DNA of 64,000 nt from Ruegeria sp. Ofav3-42 (GCF_022347725.1 NZ_JAKRGB010000002.1:310001-374000); one strand, 5' to 3'. Numbered from the stretch's first letter, positions 1 to 9,072 are shown. Made by a program: numbers and translations. Notes: generated from the letters alone by a model not told the origin.

Positions 1-231
1 ATCCAGCAGCATCTGATCGACGACGACCACCTTGCCGGCCCCGACATCGGAACCGTTTAACGCCGGCAGCGCGTCAATTGTTTCGATCCGTCGCGTGGAC
101 ACGCCAAACTCGCTTTGAACAGCATTGATGGTTTGATCTGAATAGAAGAGTTCCTTACCGACGAAATTGATCGAGAATTCTTCGGGATTAGAATCGTTTG
201 CGACAACACTATCCTGAAACGGATTGCCCAT
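1..231 (-). CDS. Partial gene, N-terminus only; possible LuxR/VpsT-type regulator
   Basis: An open frame runs leftward from an ATG at 231 to the window edge without a stop, giving 77 codons. An AAGGGGGG ribosome site lies 5 bases upstream of the ATG, so the start is well supported. The fragment starts MGNPFQDSVV and ends in a hydrophobic strand (KVVVVDQMLLD), which would suit the first strands of a receiver-like alpha/beta domain. There is no signal peptide and no membrane segment. It diverges from the type I secretion locus across a 600-bp gap. That arrangement would fit a regulator of the locus, but the family is a guess and the DNA-binding part would lie outside the window. Confidence 0.6.
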   Translation of the reverse strand, partial: MGNPFQDSVVANDSNPEEFSINFVGKELFYSDQTINAVQSEFGVSTRRIETIDALPALNGSDVGAGKVVVVDQMLLD

Positions 232-830
232 TATTCCCCCCTTATTAACCCGCGCCGCGAAAAAAAACGGCGAAATTGTAACCAGCACTCGTAGAGTAGA
301 ATTCGAAGAAACTAACAGTATAGAGATACGACTATAGCGGAAAGTACAAGATTCATCAATGATACCTCCGACTGCGAAAATCGGTTCTAGTACTTTCGAT
401 TAGGTGAACTAGACCTCTTCCCGCATAAGTAGAAGTAATCGCAGGGTTTCTTAAACTGCTGGTTTCAATTCAGGCGTGTGGGCAACATGTGCGGGTACTT
501 TTGATCACACAAGTTTTACGACAATGAAATCAACGCACTGGGCGTTCTAGTGCTTTAGGGTAGCTATTCACGGTGCCCTCGGCCTGCAACCATGGGTCTG
601 CTTCTATTTCGAAGCTCTAATTCCTGATGTGTCGGCGAATCGCGCATTACAGCGAGCAATTTCCGCAGACACGGTTTCGGCTAAGCCGAGAAAGGAGGGT
701 GGGACAAAATTCACTGAACGAAACCGCACACGCGCGTTTTGCAGCGTCGTGCGGCTCCTATTTTTAACTGCGCCAGTAACCGTTTTGTAGATGAATAGCG
801 GTCCGAGCGCTTCTTAAGTGGAGAACTATT
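232..830. promoter_or_regulatory. Long AT-richer intergenic region between divergent genes
   Basis: About 600 bases without a convincing gene, visibly richer in A and T than the coding flanks, separating the leftward partial gene from the rightward secretion locus. Two near-identical 12-mers, TTCTAGTACTTT (385-396) and TTCTAGTGCTTT (545-556), lie 160 bp apart. A bulged inverted repeat pairs 383-391 with 408-415 (CTAGT/ACTAG core flanked by GGT/ACC). These could be operator sites for a regulator of the divergent genes. I cannot assign -10 or -35 boxes with confidence. Confidence 0.4.
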
Positions 831-3323
831 ATGAGTAATAGACGCAGCCATCCGCACAATGACGCAACTGCCATCGGCAAAGTCGACGTCGAAGAGGCCC
901 ATGTTGATATCGATGCCGACATTACAGTCAAAGAAGCTGAGATTGACGCAAATCTGAATGAGCAAGAGCAAACCAACGACAACAGCGTAGATAACGATCA
1001 GGGCCAAGATCAGGACCAAGGTCAGGACCAGGATCAGGGCCAAGATCAGGACCAAGGTCAGGACCAGGATCAGGGTCAGGATCAGGATCAGAACCAGCAG
1101 AACTATAATGGTGGTGATGACAGCAACGACAATTCCAACTCGGTTCACATCGACTTTGGTGGTGGCGAGTGGATTCCGCGCGATGACGATCAGGTAGATC
1201 TGGATCTGGGTGACGATGCGAGCGTAGGTGACGTGATCACCGCTGGTGGCGATATTGATTATGACCCCGGCGATGACATGAACCTGGATGTTGACATGAG
1301 CGGCACGACGACCGCTATGGCAGCAATCAACAATCAAGTTGCTACACTGGAAGACAACGACATTCTGGAAAGTGCCGAAGTTTCCAATGACGGCACCTTT
1401 GAGCAGAAGGGTGACGCCTATGGCGGAACCGCAAATGCTGCTGAAGGTATTAGTTCGCGTTCGGATGGCGGCGATTCCGGAGAAGGTGGCGAGACCACTG
1501 GAGGTGACGCTTACGGCGAAACCTACGGCGGAAACACAGAGGCCTATGGCGGCACAAGCGGCGATGCTGACGGCGACGGCGCAGGCGGAAACGGCGGTGA
1601 TTCCGGTGACGCACATAACTTCGGTCTAGGCGTCGGACATTCCAACGCTCAATCGGACGGTGAAAGCACTGGTGGTGACGGCGGTGATGCCGACAGCGCA
1701 GCGGATGCCAACAACGAAGGCAGCTCGGAATCGGATGTAGATTCGGATGGCGGTGAAGGCGGTAACGCTGGATCCATTGGTCTGGGCCTCGGATTCGGTT
1801 CGTCGAATGCTGACAATGACGGTGAATCGGCCGGTGGCGACAACGACTCGAACGCCGACAATGACGTAGACGTCGATACCGACAACGATTCTGAAGCCGA
1901 CGATGCAAACGGCGGTGGCGGTCTCGCTGGTAACCTCGGTCTAGCTGCAAACGAGAGCGATAGCGACACGGAAGCCAATGACGCGACATCCGGTGGCAAC
2001 ATCGGACTGGGCCTCGCAGCAGGTCTGGCTGGCGCGGACGCGGACGGCACCGGTGGTGACGGTGACGGCGGTGACGGCGACAGCGGTAACGCAGATGGCG
2101 GTAACGGCGACAGCGGTAACGCAGATGGCGGTAACGGTCCCGGCGGTGACGGCGACGGCGGCAACGGCGGTGACGGCGATGGCGGTAACGGCGACAGCGG
2201 TAACGCAGATGCCGGTAACGGCCCTGGCGGTGACGGCGGCGACGGTACTGGCGGCGACGGCACAGGTGGTGACGGCGGTAACCGGACCGGCGGTGACGGC
2301 GGTGACGGCAACGGTGCGCGCGGTGAAGGCGCTGGCGGTGGCGACGGTGACGGCGGCAACGCTGACAGCGGCAACGGCCCGGGCGGCGACGGCATGGGTG
2401 CTGCCGGTGACGGTGGCGACGGTGGTGCCGGCGACGGTGGTAACGCTGACAGCGGCAACGGCCAAGGTGGTGCCGGCGACAGCGGCAACGGCCCCGGCGG
2501 TGACGGCAACGGTGCATCCGGTAACGGTGGTACCGCTGACGCTCGTGGTGATGCTCAGGGTGTAGGTGATCAGGACGCTACGGGTCCGGCTGTCACTCAA
2601 GCTCCGGGCGACGTGAACGGCGAAGCCGACAACAACCAGGACGCTCAGGTCAATGGCGGCGCTGGCGGAACCAATGACGTTGATGGAACAGCGGCGGGTA
2701 CCGGAACCGGGACCGCGACAGCTGACGGCGTCGGCGGTGGCGGCGGAGCCGTTCAGCAGGATGCTGCATCCACAGGAACCGGTGAAGGTTCCGCTGACGC
2801 TGAAAACAACGCTGGTGACGGTGGTTTGTCCGAAGTCTTCTCAACCGCGGATACCGACGGTTCGGCAGACAGCATGGCGGAAGCCATTGCCGGATATGGC
2901 GGCGAGTCGACGTCCAACAATGACGCGACCTCGACCGGTACGGGCAGCGCGACCGGCGCGGCAACTTCGGGCGTCGGTGGCGGCGGTGGTGCCGGTGCCG
3001 GGTACGGCGGCAACACAGGTAGTGCCGCGGGCAATGCGAACGGTGGTGACACCTATGGTGCAAACGTCGACGGTGGCGATGCGTCTGGTGCATACTCGGG
3101 TGCTGGCGGAGCCGGTGGCAACGCTGGTTCGTGGGGCTCAGGCAACGGCGGTGATGGCATCGTCAACGGCGAGTCCTATGCTTCGGCAGCGGCCGTGGTC
3201 GATACATCGGCGTTCAACCAGTCGATCGTCATGGGTGCCAACGTTCTTGGTAACTCGGTCGATACGACAATGGTTGGTGGTTCGATGACCGCAACCAGCA
3301 ACAGCGACGACACGGACGTGTAA
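831..3323 (+). CDS. 830-aa acidic Gly/Asp/Asn-rich low-complexity protein, probable type I secretion substrate
   Basis: The product has no cysteine, is strongly acidic and is built from blocks. Residues 1-50 are Asp/Glu-rich; about 56-90 are a QDQDQGQ tandem tract; about 100-190 are more ordered. Tyr-containing GGDAYGG-type repeats follow, then GLGLG-x-SNADNDGES-like modules at about 265-400, and a long run of GDGGNGDSGNADGG-type triplets at about 400-570. A Gly/Ala/Thr-rich part leads to a less repetitive C-terminal 45 residues containing TTMVGGSMTAT. There is no N-terminal signal peptide. True RTX nonapeptides (GGxGxDxUx) are not apparent. A GTGGAG site precedes the ATG. Export is inferred from the ABC exporter and HlyD adaptor downstream in the same direction. 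The last residues resemble a repeat in the next gene (IMVGGNM). Surface or biofilm matrix material is a plausible role, not shown. Confidence 0.8.
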   Translation: MSNRRSHPHNDATAIGKVDVEEAHVDIDADITVKEAEIDANLNEQEQTNDNSVDNDQGQDQDQGQDQDQGQDQDQGQDQDQGQDQDQNQQNYNGGDDSNDNSNSVHIDFGGGEWIPRDDDQVDLDLGDDASVGDVITAGGDIDYDPGDDMNLDVDMSGTTTAMAAINNQVATLEDNDILESAEVSNDGTFEQKGDAYGGTANAAEGISSRSDGGDSGEGGETTGGDAYGETYGGNTEAYGGTSGDADGDGAGGNGGDSGDAHNFGLGVGHSNAQSDGESTGGDGGDADSAADANNEGSSESDVDSDGGEGGNAGSIGLGLGFGSSNADNDGESAGGDNDSNADNDVDVDTDNDSEADDANGGGGLAGNLGLAANESDSDTEANDATSGGNIGLGLAAGLAGADADGTGGDGDGGDGDSGNADGGNGDSGNADGGNGPGGDGDGGNGGDGDGGNGDSGNADAGNGPGGDGGDGTGGDGTGGDGGNRTGGDGGDGNGARGEGAGGGDGDGGNADSGNGPGGDGMGAAGDGGDGGAGDGGNADSGNGQGGAGDSGNGPGGDGNGASGNGGTADARGDAQGVGDQDATGPAVTQAPGDVNGEADNNQDAQVNGGAGGTNDVDGTAAGTGTGTATADGVGGGGGAVQQDAASTGTGEGSADAENNAGDGGLSEVFSTADTDGSADSMAEAIAGYGGESTSNNDATSTGTGSATGAATSGVGGGGGAGAGYGGNTGSAAGNANGGDTYGANVDGGDASGAYSGAGGAGGNAGSWGSGNGGDGIVNGESYASAAAVVDTSAFNQSIVMGANVLGNSVDTTMVGGSMTATSNSDDTDV
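996..1067 (+). repeat. Perfect 36-bp tandem duplication inside the acidic protein gene
   Basis: The 36-bp unit at 996-1031 is repeated exactly at 1032-1067 and followed by a partial, diverging third copy to about 1097. The unit is in frame and encodes 12 residues (DQGQDQDQGQDQ). Exact identity at the DNA level suggests recent duplication or slippage, so copy number may vary between strains. Confidence 0.9.
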
Positions 3324-3333
3324 GTCGCAGTCA

Positions 3334-3399
3334 GGGCCCGAATTACCGGGCCCCGACCTATCTGACAAAACTGCCGGGGCCGCAACAGGCGGCCTCGGC
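3334..3399 (+). promoter_or_regulatory. Two consecutive intercistronic hairpins between the substrate genes
   Basis: Hairpin 1 pairs GGGCCCG (3334-3340) with CGGGCCC (3347-3353). Hairpin 2 pairs 3373-3383 with 3389-3399, 11 pairs with one G-U and a 5-base loop. Neither is followed by a T-run, so they look less like a full terminator than like transcript-stabilising or attenuating structures. They would let the first, repetitive gene be expressed more than the genes downstream. Confidence 0.5.
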
Positions 3400-3452
3400 C
3401 CAGCAATCCCAAAGCGGAAATTTCAGGCCGGGGCGGGGAAAAGGAAACCGAT

Positions 3453-5393
3453 ATGTCACTCGACAGTATTACAGAAACGATTGCGCATTTTGTTGGAACC
3501 TTTGAGCTGACCATTGAACAGGCCCGTCTGCGGGATCAATACGAAGAATTCACTGCTCTTCGGCGTAAAAATGAACTGGACGAACTCGAGGACCCGATCG
3601 CTATTCGGATTAAGGCAGATCTGAAACTCGACCCGGGCGAGTACGATCCGCTACCTTACAAATTCCTGCCTCCACCTCCGGATCTTCCTTTGCCGCCTGT
3701 GCCCGATGGCCCGCTTGCGATGGCAGAGATTTATATTGGCCCGAACATTGGCCCAGAACCCTATGTCCCGAGTGTTCAGTTTGGTGAGGGTCAGACGGCT
3801 GTTTTGGTTTTAGACCCGCAGGTTGCCCCGCTGATTATCGGTTCGGCCGTGACCTACACGTTCCAGACGATCGTCTTGAGCGACAACGATGTGATCGGTC
3901 ACGGCAATTTTCGCGATATCGAAATCCAGATCGCGCAAGGCAAAGAAATGCTGGACACAGCGTTGTCGATGCACGCTGTTTCGAGCCCATCCCTGAACAT
4001 CGAAGACTACAAATCGCTGGAATACCTTGAAGGTCTGATCGATCAGATGCAGTCACCGATGATTGCGCAGATCGAAGGTGTGGTCATCCACCAGTTCCAC
4101 GGCGAAGACGCGATTGGCATTTTCGTGAACGGCGAAAAGGTCGATGAAATGCCGGATTGGAATGACCTTCTGCCCGCGCACCATCAGGAGCCGGCGCACC
4201 ATCAGGAGGAAGACGAGGAAGAAAGCGACGAACCGGATAAGTTTCCAGACGAATGGGATCGGTCCGATGACGAAGAGTTTGGTGAAGGCCACACTGTTAT
4301 TGCCGGAGGAAATCTGGCGATCAACGAAGTTGCGATTACGGTTGCCTGGGTTGATGCGCCCGTTATCGCCGTGGGCGGAAAATCGGTCAACCTGACCGTC
4401 GTCAGCCAGGTCGCAGTTGTGTCCGATATCGATGAAGGCGGGCCTGGTGTGCAAAGCGACACCAATGTGATTCAAGCGTCCTACATTGGGACCGAAGCCA
4501 GTGAAGAGTGGTGGCAAGACGACAGTGTCGCAGATCCGGGTACGGATCCGATTGTCTCTGTCACCTGGGTTCAAGGTGATCTTTGGGTCACGAACTTCAT
4601 CAAACAGGTGATTGACGCCACGGACATCGACAAGATCAACACCGAAATCACGGCCTCGACCAGCCTGTACACGCTTGGTGACAACATACTGACCAACGTG
4701 ACCAACATTATTCAGTTGGGCAATTTCTACGATCTGATCATGGTCGGCGGAAACATGATTTCGGTTGACCAACTGCACCAGACCATTGCGCTGATGGATG
4801 ATGATGTCTTTGACGGTGGCACACCGGATGAAGCTGATGACAATCTGGTCATGAACCAGGCCTCGTTGACGACCACCGGTGAAGACACGCTCGAGGAGAT
4901 GGACATTCCGCATGCAGAGGCCATGCCGCTGCAGCAAGTCGACCGCGAAGCATTTGAGGATGCGCTGACAAACAATCCTGAATATGCCGGTATGGAGTTG
5001 TTGCGTGTTCTGAAGATCGAAGGCGATCTGGTGCAGATCAACTCTGTAGAACAAATTACGATGTTGCAGGATCAGGATGATCTCTCGGTTGATGGTGCCG
5101 AGGTTCAGGGGGCGGGAAATGCTCTGCTGAACTCCGCCAGCATCACCAAGGTTGGTGTTGACTCGACCGTAATGGCGGCCGGCGGTGAATATTCAGAGCT
5201 TTTATTGCATCAGGCGTCTTTGCTCGACCTTCCCGACGAAGACTTGGGTGCGGAAATTGCCAATGAGGTCATTGCGATGGTCATGGAAGAAACGGCAGCA
5301 GTTGGCGAAAATGCGATCGCTCAGGCGCAGTCGAACCTTACGCCATCCGAGATGGCTGGCAGTGATGATGCGCTGCAGACCATGTTGGCCTGA
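3453..5393 (+). CDS. 646-aa putative type I-secreted repeat protein
   Basis: The N-terminal 60 residues are charged and probably helical. A Pro-rich linker (about 71-88) and a mixed region to about 235 follow, then a His/Glu/Asp-rich stretch with a duplicated AHHQEP (241-270). From about 280 the sequence becomes a series of irregular repeats of the type GGN-x-hydrophobic-x-x-N-x-x-x-hydrophobic (for example at 285, 432, 523 and 577), as expected of a beta-solenoid. The last 45 residues are Ala/Glu-rich, as in many C-terminal type I export signals. There is no Sec signal and no cysteine. AAGGAAAC precedes the ATG. It sits 129 bp after the acidic protein and 74 bp before the exporter, so it is probably an exported partner. 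I recognise no enzymatic motif. Confidence 0.75.
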   Translation: MSLDSITETIAHFVGTFELTIEQARLRDQYEEFTALRRKNELDELEDPIAIRIKADLKLDPGEYDPLPYKFLPPPPDLPLPPVPDGPLAMAEIYIGPNIGPEPYVPSVQFGEGQTAVLVLDPQVAPLIIGSAVTYTFQTIVLSDNDVIGHGNFRDIEIQIAQGKEMLDTALSMHAVSSPSLNIEDYKSLEYLEGLIDQMQSPMIAQIEGVVIHQFHGEDAIGIFVNGEKVDEMPDWNDLLPAHHQEPAHHQEEDEEESDEPDKFPDEWDRSDDEEFGEGHTVIAGGNLAINEVAITVAWVDAPVIAVGGKSVNLTVVSQVAVVSDIDEGGPGVQSDTNVIQASYIGTEASEEWWQDDSVADPGTDPIVSVTWVQGDLWVTNFIKQVIDATDIDKINTEITASTSLYTLGDNILTNVTNIIQLGNFYDLIMVGGNMISVDQLHQTIALMDDDVFDGGTPDEADDNLVMNQASLTTTGEDTLEEMDIPHAEAMPLQQVDREAFEDALTNNPEYAGMELLRVLKIEGDLVQINSVEQITMLQDQDDLSVDGAEVQGAGNALLNSASITKVGVDSTVMAAGGEYSELLLHQASLLDLPDEDLGAEIANEVIAMVMEETAAVGENAIAQAQSNLTPSEMAGSDDALQTMLA

Positions 5394-5467
5394 ATTATCT
5401 ACCTGTTTTGGTCAATCCGTGTTAGCGTAAAGACTGTGTTTGTTGCGAGTGCCCCGAAAGTTTAAAA

Positions 5468-7723
5468 ATGTCGATTAATTTTTCGTCGCGTCGTTCTTCT
5501 GATGCCAGCCCGCTAGATATTAAGGGCGTTGGTACCCCGCGGCAGCCAGAAGGCGAGGATGCTGTACCTAAATCAGCGAAAAGGCCCAGTTTGCGTCTCA
5601 ATGAAGATATGCGTGTGCCAGATCCAATAGATGATCCGAAATCGACTGCAACGCGGGACGATCCCGTTGTTGCCGAGTCTGCGCCGCACGAGAAACAGGA
5701 ACCCAAACCCAAATCGGAACCACCAAGCCGCGCCGCGTCTTCCCCCCGGCGCGAGCAGCCGCAGCCCGCCGAAGACAAGAACACAACGGGCAGTGGCGCT
5801 GGGGTGGCCGATGATGCCAAAGGCCCCGATCCTGATGCCGCTGAGGAAACGACCGCGCGGATGTCCCCCGACGCGCGCTCGAGTGGCGGTGAACGCATAG
5901 GTGCCACTATCGAGGCCAAGGCGAATGAGCCGATGCAACTCCGAAAATCCGGAGGCGGTGACGGCAAAGGGCCACCCCAGACATTCCACAAGCGGACACC
6001 GCCTGAGGATTTTCAGAACACCTTGCGTACGTCTCTGCGGGCGATCTGGCGAAACCTCGCGTTTATTCTGGTTTTGACCTGCGCAACGAACATTCTGATC
6101 CTTGCGATCCCGATTTATCTGTTTCAGATCAGCGACCGAGTGCTGACCAGCCGGTCGCTGGATACGCTGATCATGCTGACAACGATTGTTGCGGGGGCTG
6201 TGATTTTCCAGGCGGCCTTTGACGCCGTACGTCGATTTATGCTGATGCGCACTGCGGTCGAAGTCGCCGCGCGTCTGGGCGCACCGGTATTGAGTGCAGC
6301 AGCCCACGCGTCGCTGCACGGGAACGGTCGTGAATACCAGACATTGGGTGACTTGCAGCAAGTGCGCGGGTTTTTGGTTTCAGGAACATTGATTTCGTTC
6401 CTGGATGTGCCTTTCGCGCCTTTGTTCATCCTGATGATCTTCCTTGTGCACCCGCAGTTGGGTTCGATCGTCATTGGAACGGCTCTGCTGTTGATGTTGA
6501 TTGCGCTGATCAACCAGAAAACTACAGCCAAACCATTCGCTGAAGCGAACAGGGCGCAGTCGATGGCCAACCAGCACCTGGACTCGATGGCGCGCAACAG
6601 CCAGATCATCAACGCGCTGGCGATGATCCCCGAGGCCGTTCGCATCTGGGGCCGGGACACCGCTCAATCCCTGACCTGGCAGGTGCGCGCGCAGGATCGG
6701 AACGTGATCTTTGCGGCCATCTCAAGGGCGGTGCGTCTGCTGACGCAGATCGCTATTCTTGGCTGGGGTGCGTATCTGGCCCTACAGGGCGAAATCACCG
6801 GCGGCATGGTCATCGCCGCCTCGATCATCGCAGGACGGGCCTTTGCGCCCATCGAAGGTTCGATCGAAGGCTGGAATACATTCCTGCTGACGCGCGCTGC
6901 TTTTGGACGGATCAGAAACCTACTGTCCAAGTCGGCCCTGCAATTTGAAAAACTGCGCCTCCCACGTCCTGAGGGGCGGATGGATGTTGAACGTCTGCTT
7001 TACGTTCCGGGGGGCACCAAACGCGTTGTTCTGAACGGGATCAGCTTTTCGCTCAATCCCGGCGAAACGCTGGCGGTCATCGGAAATTCCGGCGCTGGCA
7101 AGACCACGCTGGGCAAAACTCTGGTCGGGTCGATCCTGCCGACATCCGGCAGCGTGCGACTGGACCTGATGGACATTCGCAACTGGGATCCGCGTCAGTT
7201 TGGCGAAAGTATCGGTTACCTGCCGCAAGACGTTCAGCTGTTCCCCGGGACCATCAAAGACAATATTGGCCGGATGCGCGCGGATGCGACGGATGAACAA
7301 ATTCATGATGCCGCCGTTCTTGCCGATGTGCACAATATGATCGCCACATTGCCCCAAGGGTATGAAACGGTGGTTGCGGCCGATGGCTCGCCGCTGTCGG
7401 GCGGTCAAAAGCAACGGATCGCTCTGGCGCGCGCCTTCTTTGGCAATCCACGCATGGTTGTTTTGGACGAGCCGAACTCGAATCTGGACGTCGCGGGGGA
7501 TCAGGCATTGTCGCGAGCGATCGCCCAAGCCAAGGAAAGCAAGATTACCGTCGTTGTGATTACCCAAAAACCAACTCTGTTGAGTGTTGTCGACAAAATC
7601 ATGCTGCTGACGGATGGCCGCGTTGCATTGTTCGGTCAGCGTGAGCAGGTTCTGCAACAGTTGAACGCCTCGCGTGGCAACAAGCCCGGCATTCAGTCAC
7701 AGCAGCAAGGGGGGCCAGCATGA
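5468..7723 (+). CDS. Type I secretion ABC exporter (permease-ATPase) with disordered N-terminal extension
   Basis: Half-transporter that would power export of the neighbouring proteins through a PrtD/HlyB-type channel. The first 185 or so residues are hydrophilic, rich in Pro, Glu, Arg and Ala, and unrelated to a C39 peptidase domain. The membrane domain starts near residue 195 and contains several hydrophobic helices to about 460. The nucleotide-binding domain has Walker A GNSGAGKTT (about 540), a Q-loop GYLPQDVQLFPG, signature LSGGQKQR (about 644) and Walker B MVVLDEPNSNLD (about 660). At 751 aa it is longer than typical PrtD-type exporters (about 550-600), and the extension accounts for the difference. 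Its stop overlaps the adaptor start by ATGA. Confidence 0.93.
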   Translation: MSINFSSRRSSDASPLDIKGVGTPRQPEGEDAVPKSAKRPSLRLNEDMRVPDPIDDPKSTATRDDPVVAESAPHEKQEPKPKSEPPSRAASSPRREQPQPAEDKNTTGSGAGVADDAKGPDPDAAEETTARMSPDARSSGGERIGATIEAKANEPMQLRKSGGGDGKGPPQTFHKRTPPEDFQNTLRTSLRAIWRNLAFILVLTCATNILILAIPIYLFQISDRVLTSRSLDTLIMLTTIVAGAVIFQAAFDAVRRFMLMRTAVEVAARLGAPVLSAAAHASLHGNGREYQTLGDLQQVRGFLVSGTLISFLDVPFAPLFILMIFLVHPQLGSIVIGTALLLMLIALINQKTTAKPFAEANRAQSMANQHLDSMARNSQIINALAMIPEAVRIWGRDTAQSLTWQVRAQDRNVIFAAISRAVRLLTQIAILGWGAYLALQGEITGGMVIAASIIAGRAFAPIEGSIEGWNTFLLTRAAFGRIRNLLSKSALQFEKLRLPRPEGRMDVERLLYVPGGTKRVVLNGISFSLNPGETLAVIGNSGAGKTTLGKTLVGSILPTSGSVRLDLMDIRNWDPRQFGESIGYLPQDVQLFPGTIKDNIGRMRADATDEQIHDAAVLADVHNMIATLPQGYETVVAADGSPLSGGQKQRIALARAFFGNPRMVVLDEPNSNLDVAGDQALSRAIAQAKESKITVVVITQKPTLLSVVDKIMLLTDGRVALFGQREQVLQQLNASRGNKPGIQSQQQGGPA

Positions 7724-9072
7724 ACGAACTTGTACCCGTAAACAATGACCCCAAGGATCCGACGGTCTGGTATGCCGAGGTTCCGCGTTCAATCCATCGC
7801 TTTGTCGTCATCGGTATCATCATGCTGGTCGTCTGTTTTGGCGGCTTTGGCCTCTGGTCATTCAGCGCACCTTTGGCTGCGGCGGTGATTGCCCAGGGCA
7901 GTTTCGTGGCCACCGGGCGCAACAAGATCGTTCAGCATCTGGAAGGCGGCATTATCGAGGATATCAAGGTCATAGAGGGCCAGTCCGTTGTTAAGGGACA
8001 GGTTCTTATGACCCTTGACCAGACCTCGGCCGAGTCTAACGAACGCGAACTGTTCATCCGCAAAATTCGTCTGCAAGCCATGTCCGAGCGCTTGTCCGCT
8101 GAAAACAACGAGCGTGATCGGCTTGAGTTTTCTCCTGAGCTGATTGAAGCGTCAGACGATGTCGAGGTGATGGCAATCCTCGACGGGCAGAAAATCAGCT
8201 TTGACGTGTCCCGCAAGACCTTGCTGAACGATATTGCATTGCTGCAGCGCAATATGGAGGCGCTGAAAATTCGCTCAAGTGGCTTTGAGGCCCAGTTGGA
8301 AAGCATGATCCGGCGCTCGGAAATCCTCCAGGAAGAATTCGACACCAAGCAGGCCCTGTTCGAAAAAGGGCTGGTGCGTAAGGGTGACATCAACACGATC
8401 CGCCGCGTGCAAGCCGAGGCTGAAGGCCAGCAGGCGCGATTGACGGCTGAAACCGCCGAAATCAACCAGATGATTTTGAAGTACGAAGAACAAATTTCCC
8501 GCACTCGTTCCGCCTATCGCGAGGCTGCGCTGGATGAGTTGGGTGTGATTGCCGCTGATCTGGAAAGCGTTCGTGAAAAATCCCGGCAGGCCCGCAGTGT
8601 TCTGGACCGGGCGGTTGTCCGTGCGCCGGTATCGGGAACCGTGGTACGCCTGCATTATCACACCGCTGGCGGTGTTATCGAAACGGGTGAGCCCATCGCG
8701 GAAATCTTGCCATCGGACGCGCCTTTGATCATCGAGGCGCAAGTTCCACGTACAGAAATCGACAGCGTGGTGACGGGCCAGCAGGCGACAGTTCGACTGG
8801 TCGCGCTGAACCAGCGAACCACGCCCGTGCTAAGCGGCGAGGTCTTCTATGTTTCAGCGGACGCACTGGTCGAGGACTCCACAGGTGTTCCGCAAGAGGT
8901 CTATCTGGCTCGCATCTCGCTGGCGCCTGAAGAGATGGAGCGTGTGCGCGGGTTCATCCCTACACCGGGTATGCCTGCCGAGATCATGATCCAGACCGAA
9001 GAACGCACCTTTGCGGCCTACATCGCCAAGCCGGTCACAGACAGCATGTCCCGCGCGTTCCGCGAGCATTGA
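7720..9072 (+). CDS. HlyD-family type I secretion periplasmic adaptor
   Basis: 450-aa membrane fusion protein that would link the ABC exporter to an outer-membrane TolC-type channel; no TolC gene lies in this window. One transmembrane helix near residues 26-48 follows a short cytoplasmic tail. Next come a biotinyl-lipoyl-like half motif (GRNKIVQHLEGGIIEDI), a long coiled-coil hairpin (about 100-280), the second lipoyl half (VVRAPVSGTVVRLHYHTAGG) and a beta-barrel C-terminus. The length is normal for the PrsE/HlyD group. It overlaps the exporter by four bases and has a GGGGGG ribosome site, so it is translationally coupled. Confidence 0.94.
   Translation: MNELVPVNNDPKDPTVWYAEVPRSIHRFVVIGIIMLVVCFGGFGLWSFSAPLAAAVIAQGSFVATGRNKIVQHLEGGIIEDIKVIEGQSVVKGQVLMTLDQTSAESNERELFIRKIRLQAMSERLSAENNERDRLEFSPELIEASDDVEVMAILDGQKISFDVSRKTLLNDIALLQRNMEALKIRSSGFEAQLESMIRRSEILQEEFDTKQALFEKGLVRKGDINTIRRVQAEAEGQQARLTAETAEINQMILKYEEQISRTRSAYREAALDELGVIAADLESVREKSRQARSVLDRAVVRAPVSGTVVRLHYHTAGGVIETGEPIAEILPSDAPLIIEAQVPRTEIDSVVTGQQATVRLVALNQRTTPVLSGEVFYVSADALVEDSTGVPQEVYLARISLAPEEMERVRGFIPTPGMPAEIMIQTEERTFAAYIAKPVTDSMSRAFREH

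Noticed and set aside
996..1097. CRISPR array
   Set aside because: The repeats are contiguous, in frame, with no spacers.
2041..2520. RTX calcium-binding repeats in the GDGGNGDSGN region
   Set aside because: The spacing is in threes and sixes without the hydrophobic residue required at the nonapeptide's end. It is Gly/Asp-rich but not RTX.
711..3288. Several long open frames on the opposite strand and in other frames of the acidic protein gene, including Arg/His-rich and Pro-rich ones
   Set aside because: They are produced by the GGCGAC-type repeats of the real gene: regular composition, no ribosome sites, and no relation to any neighbour.
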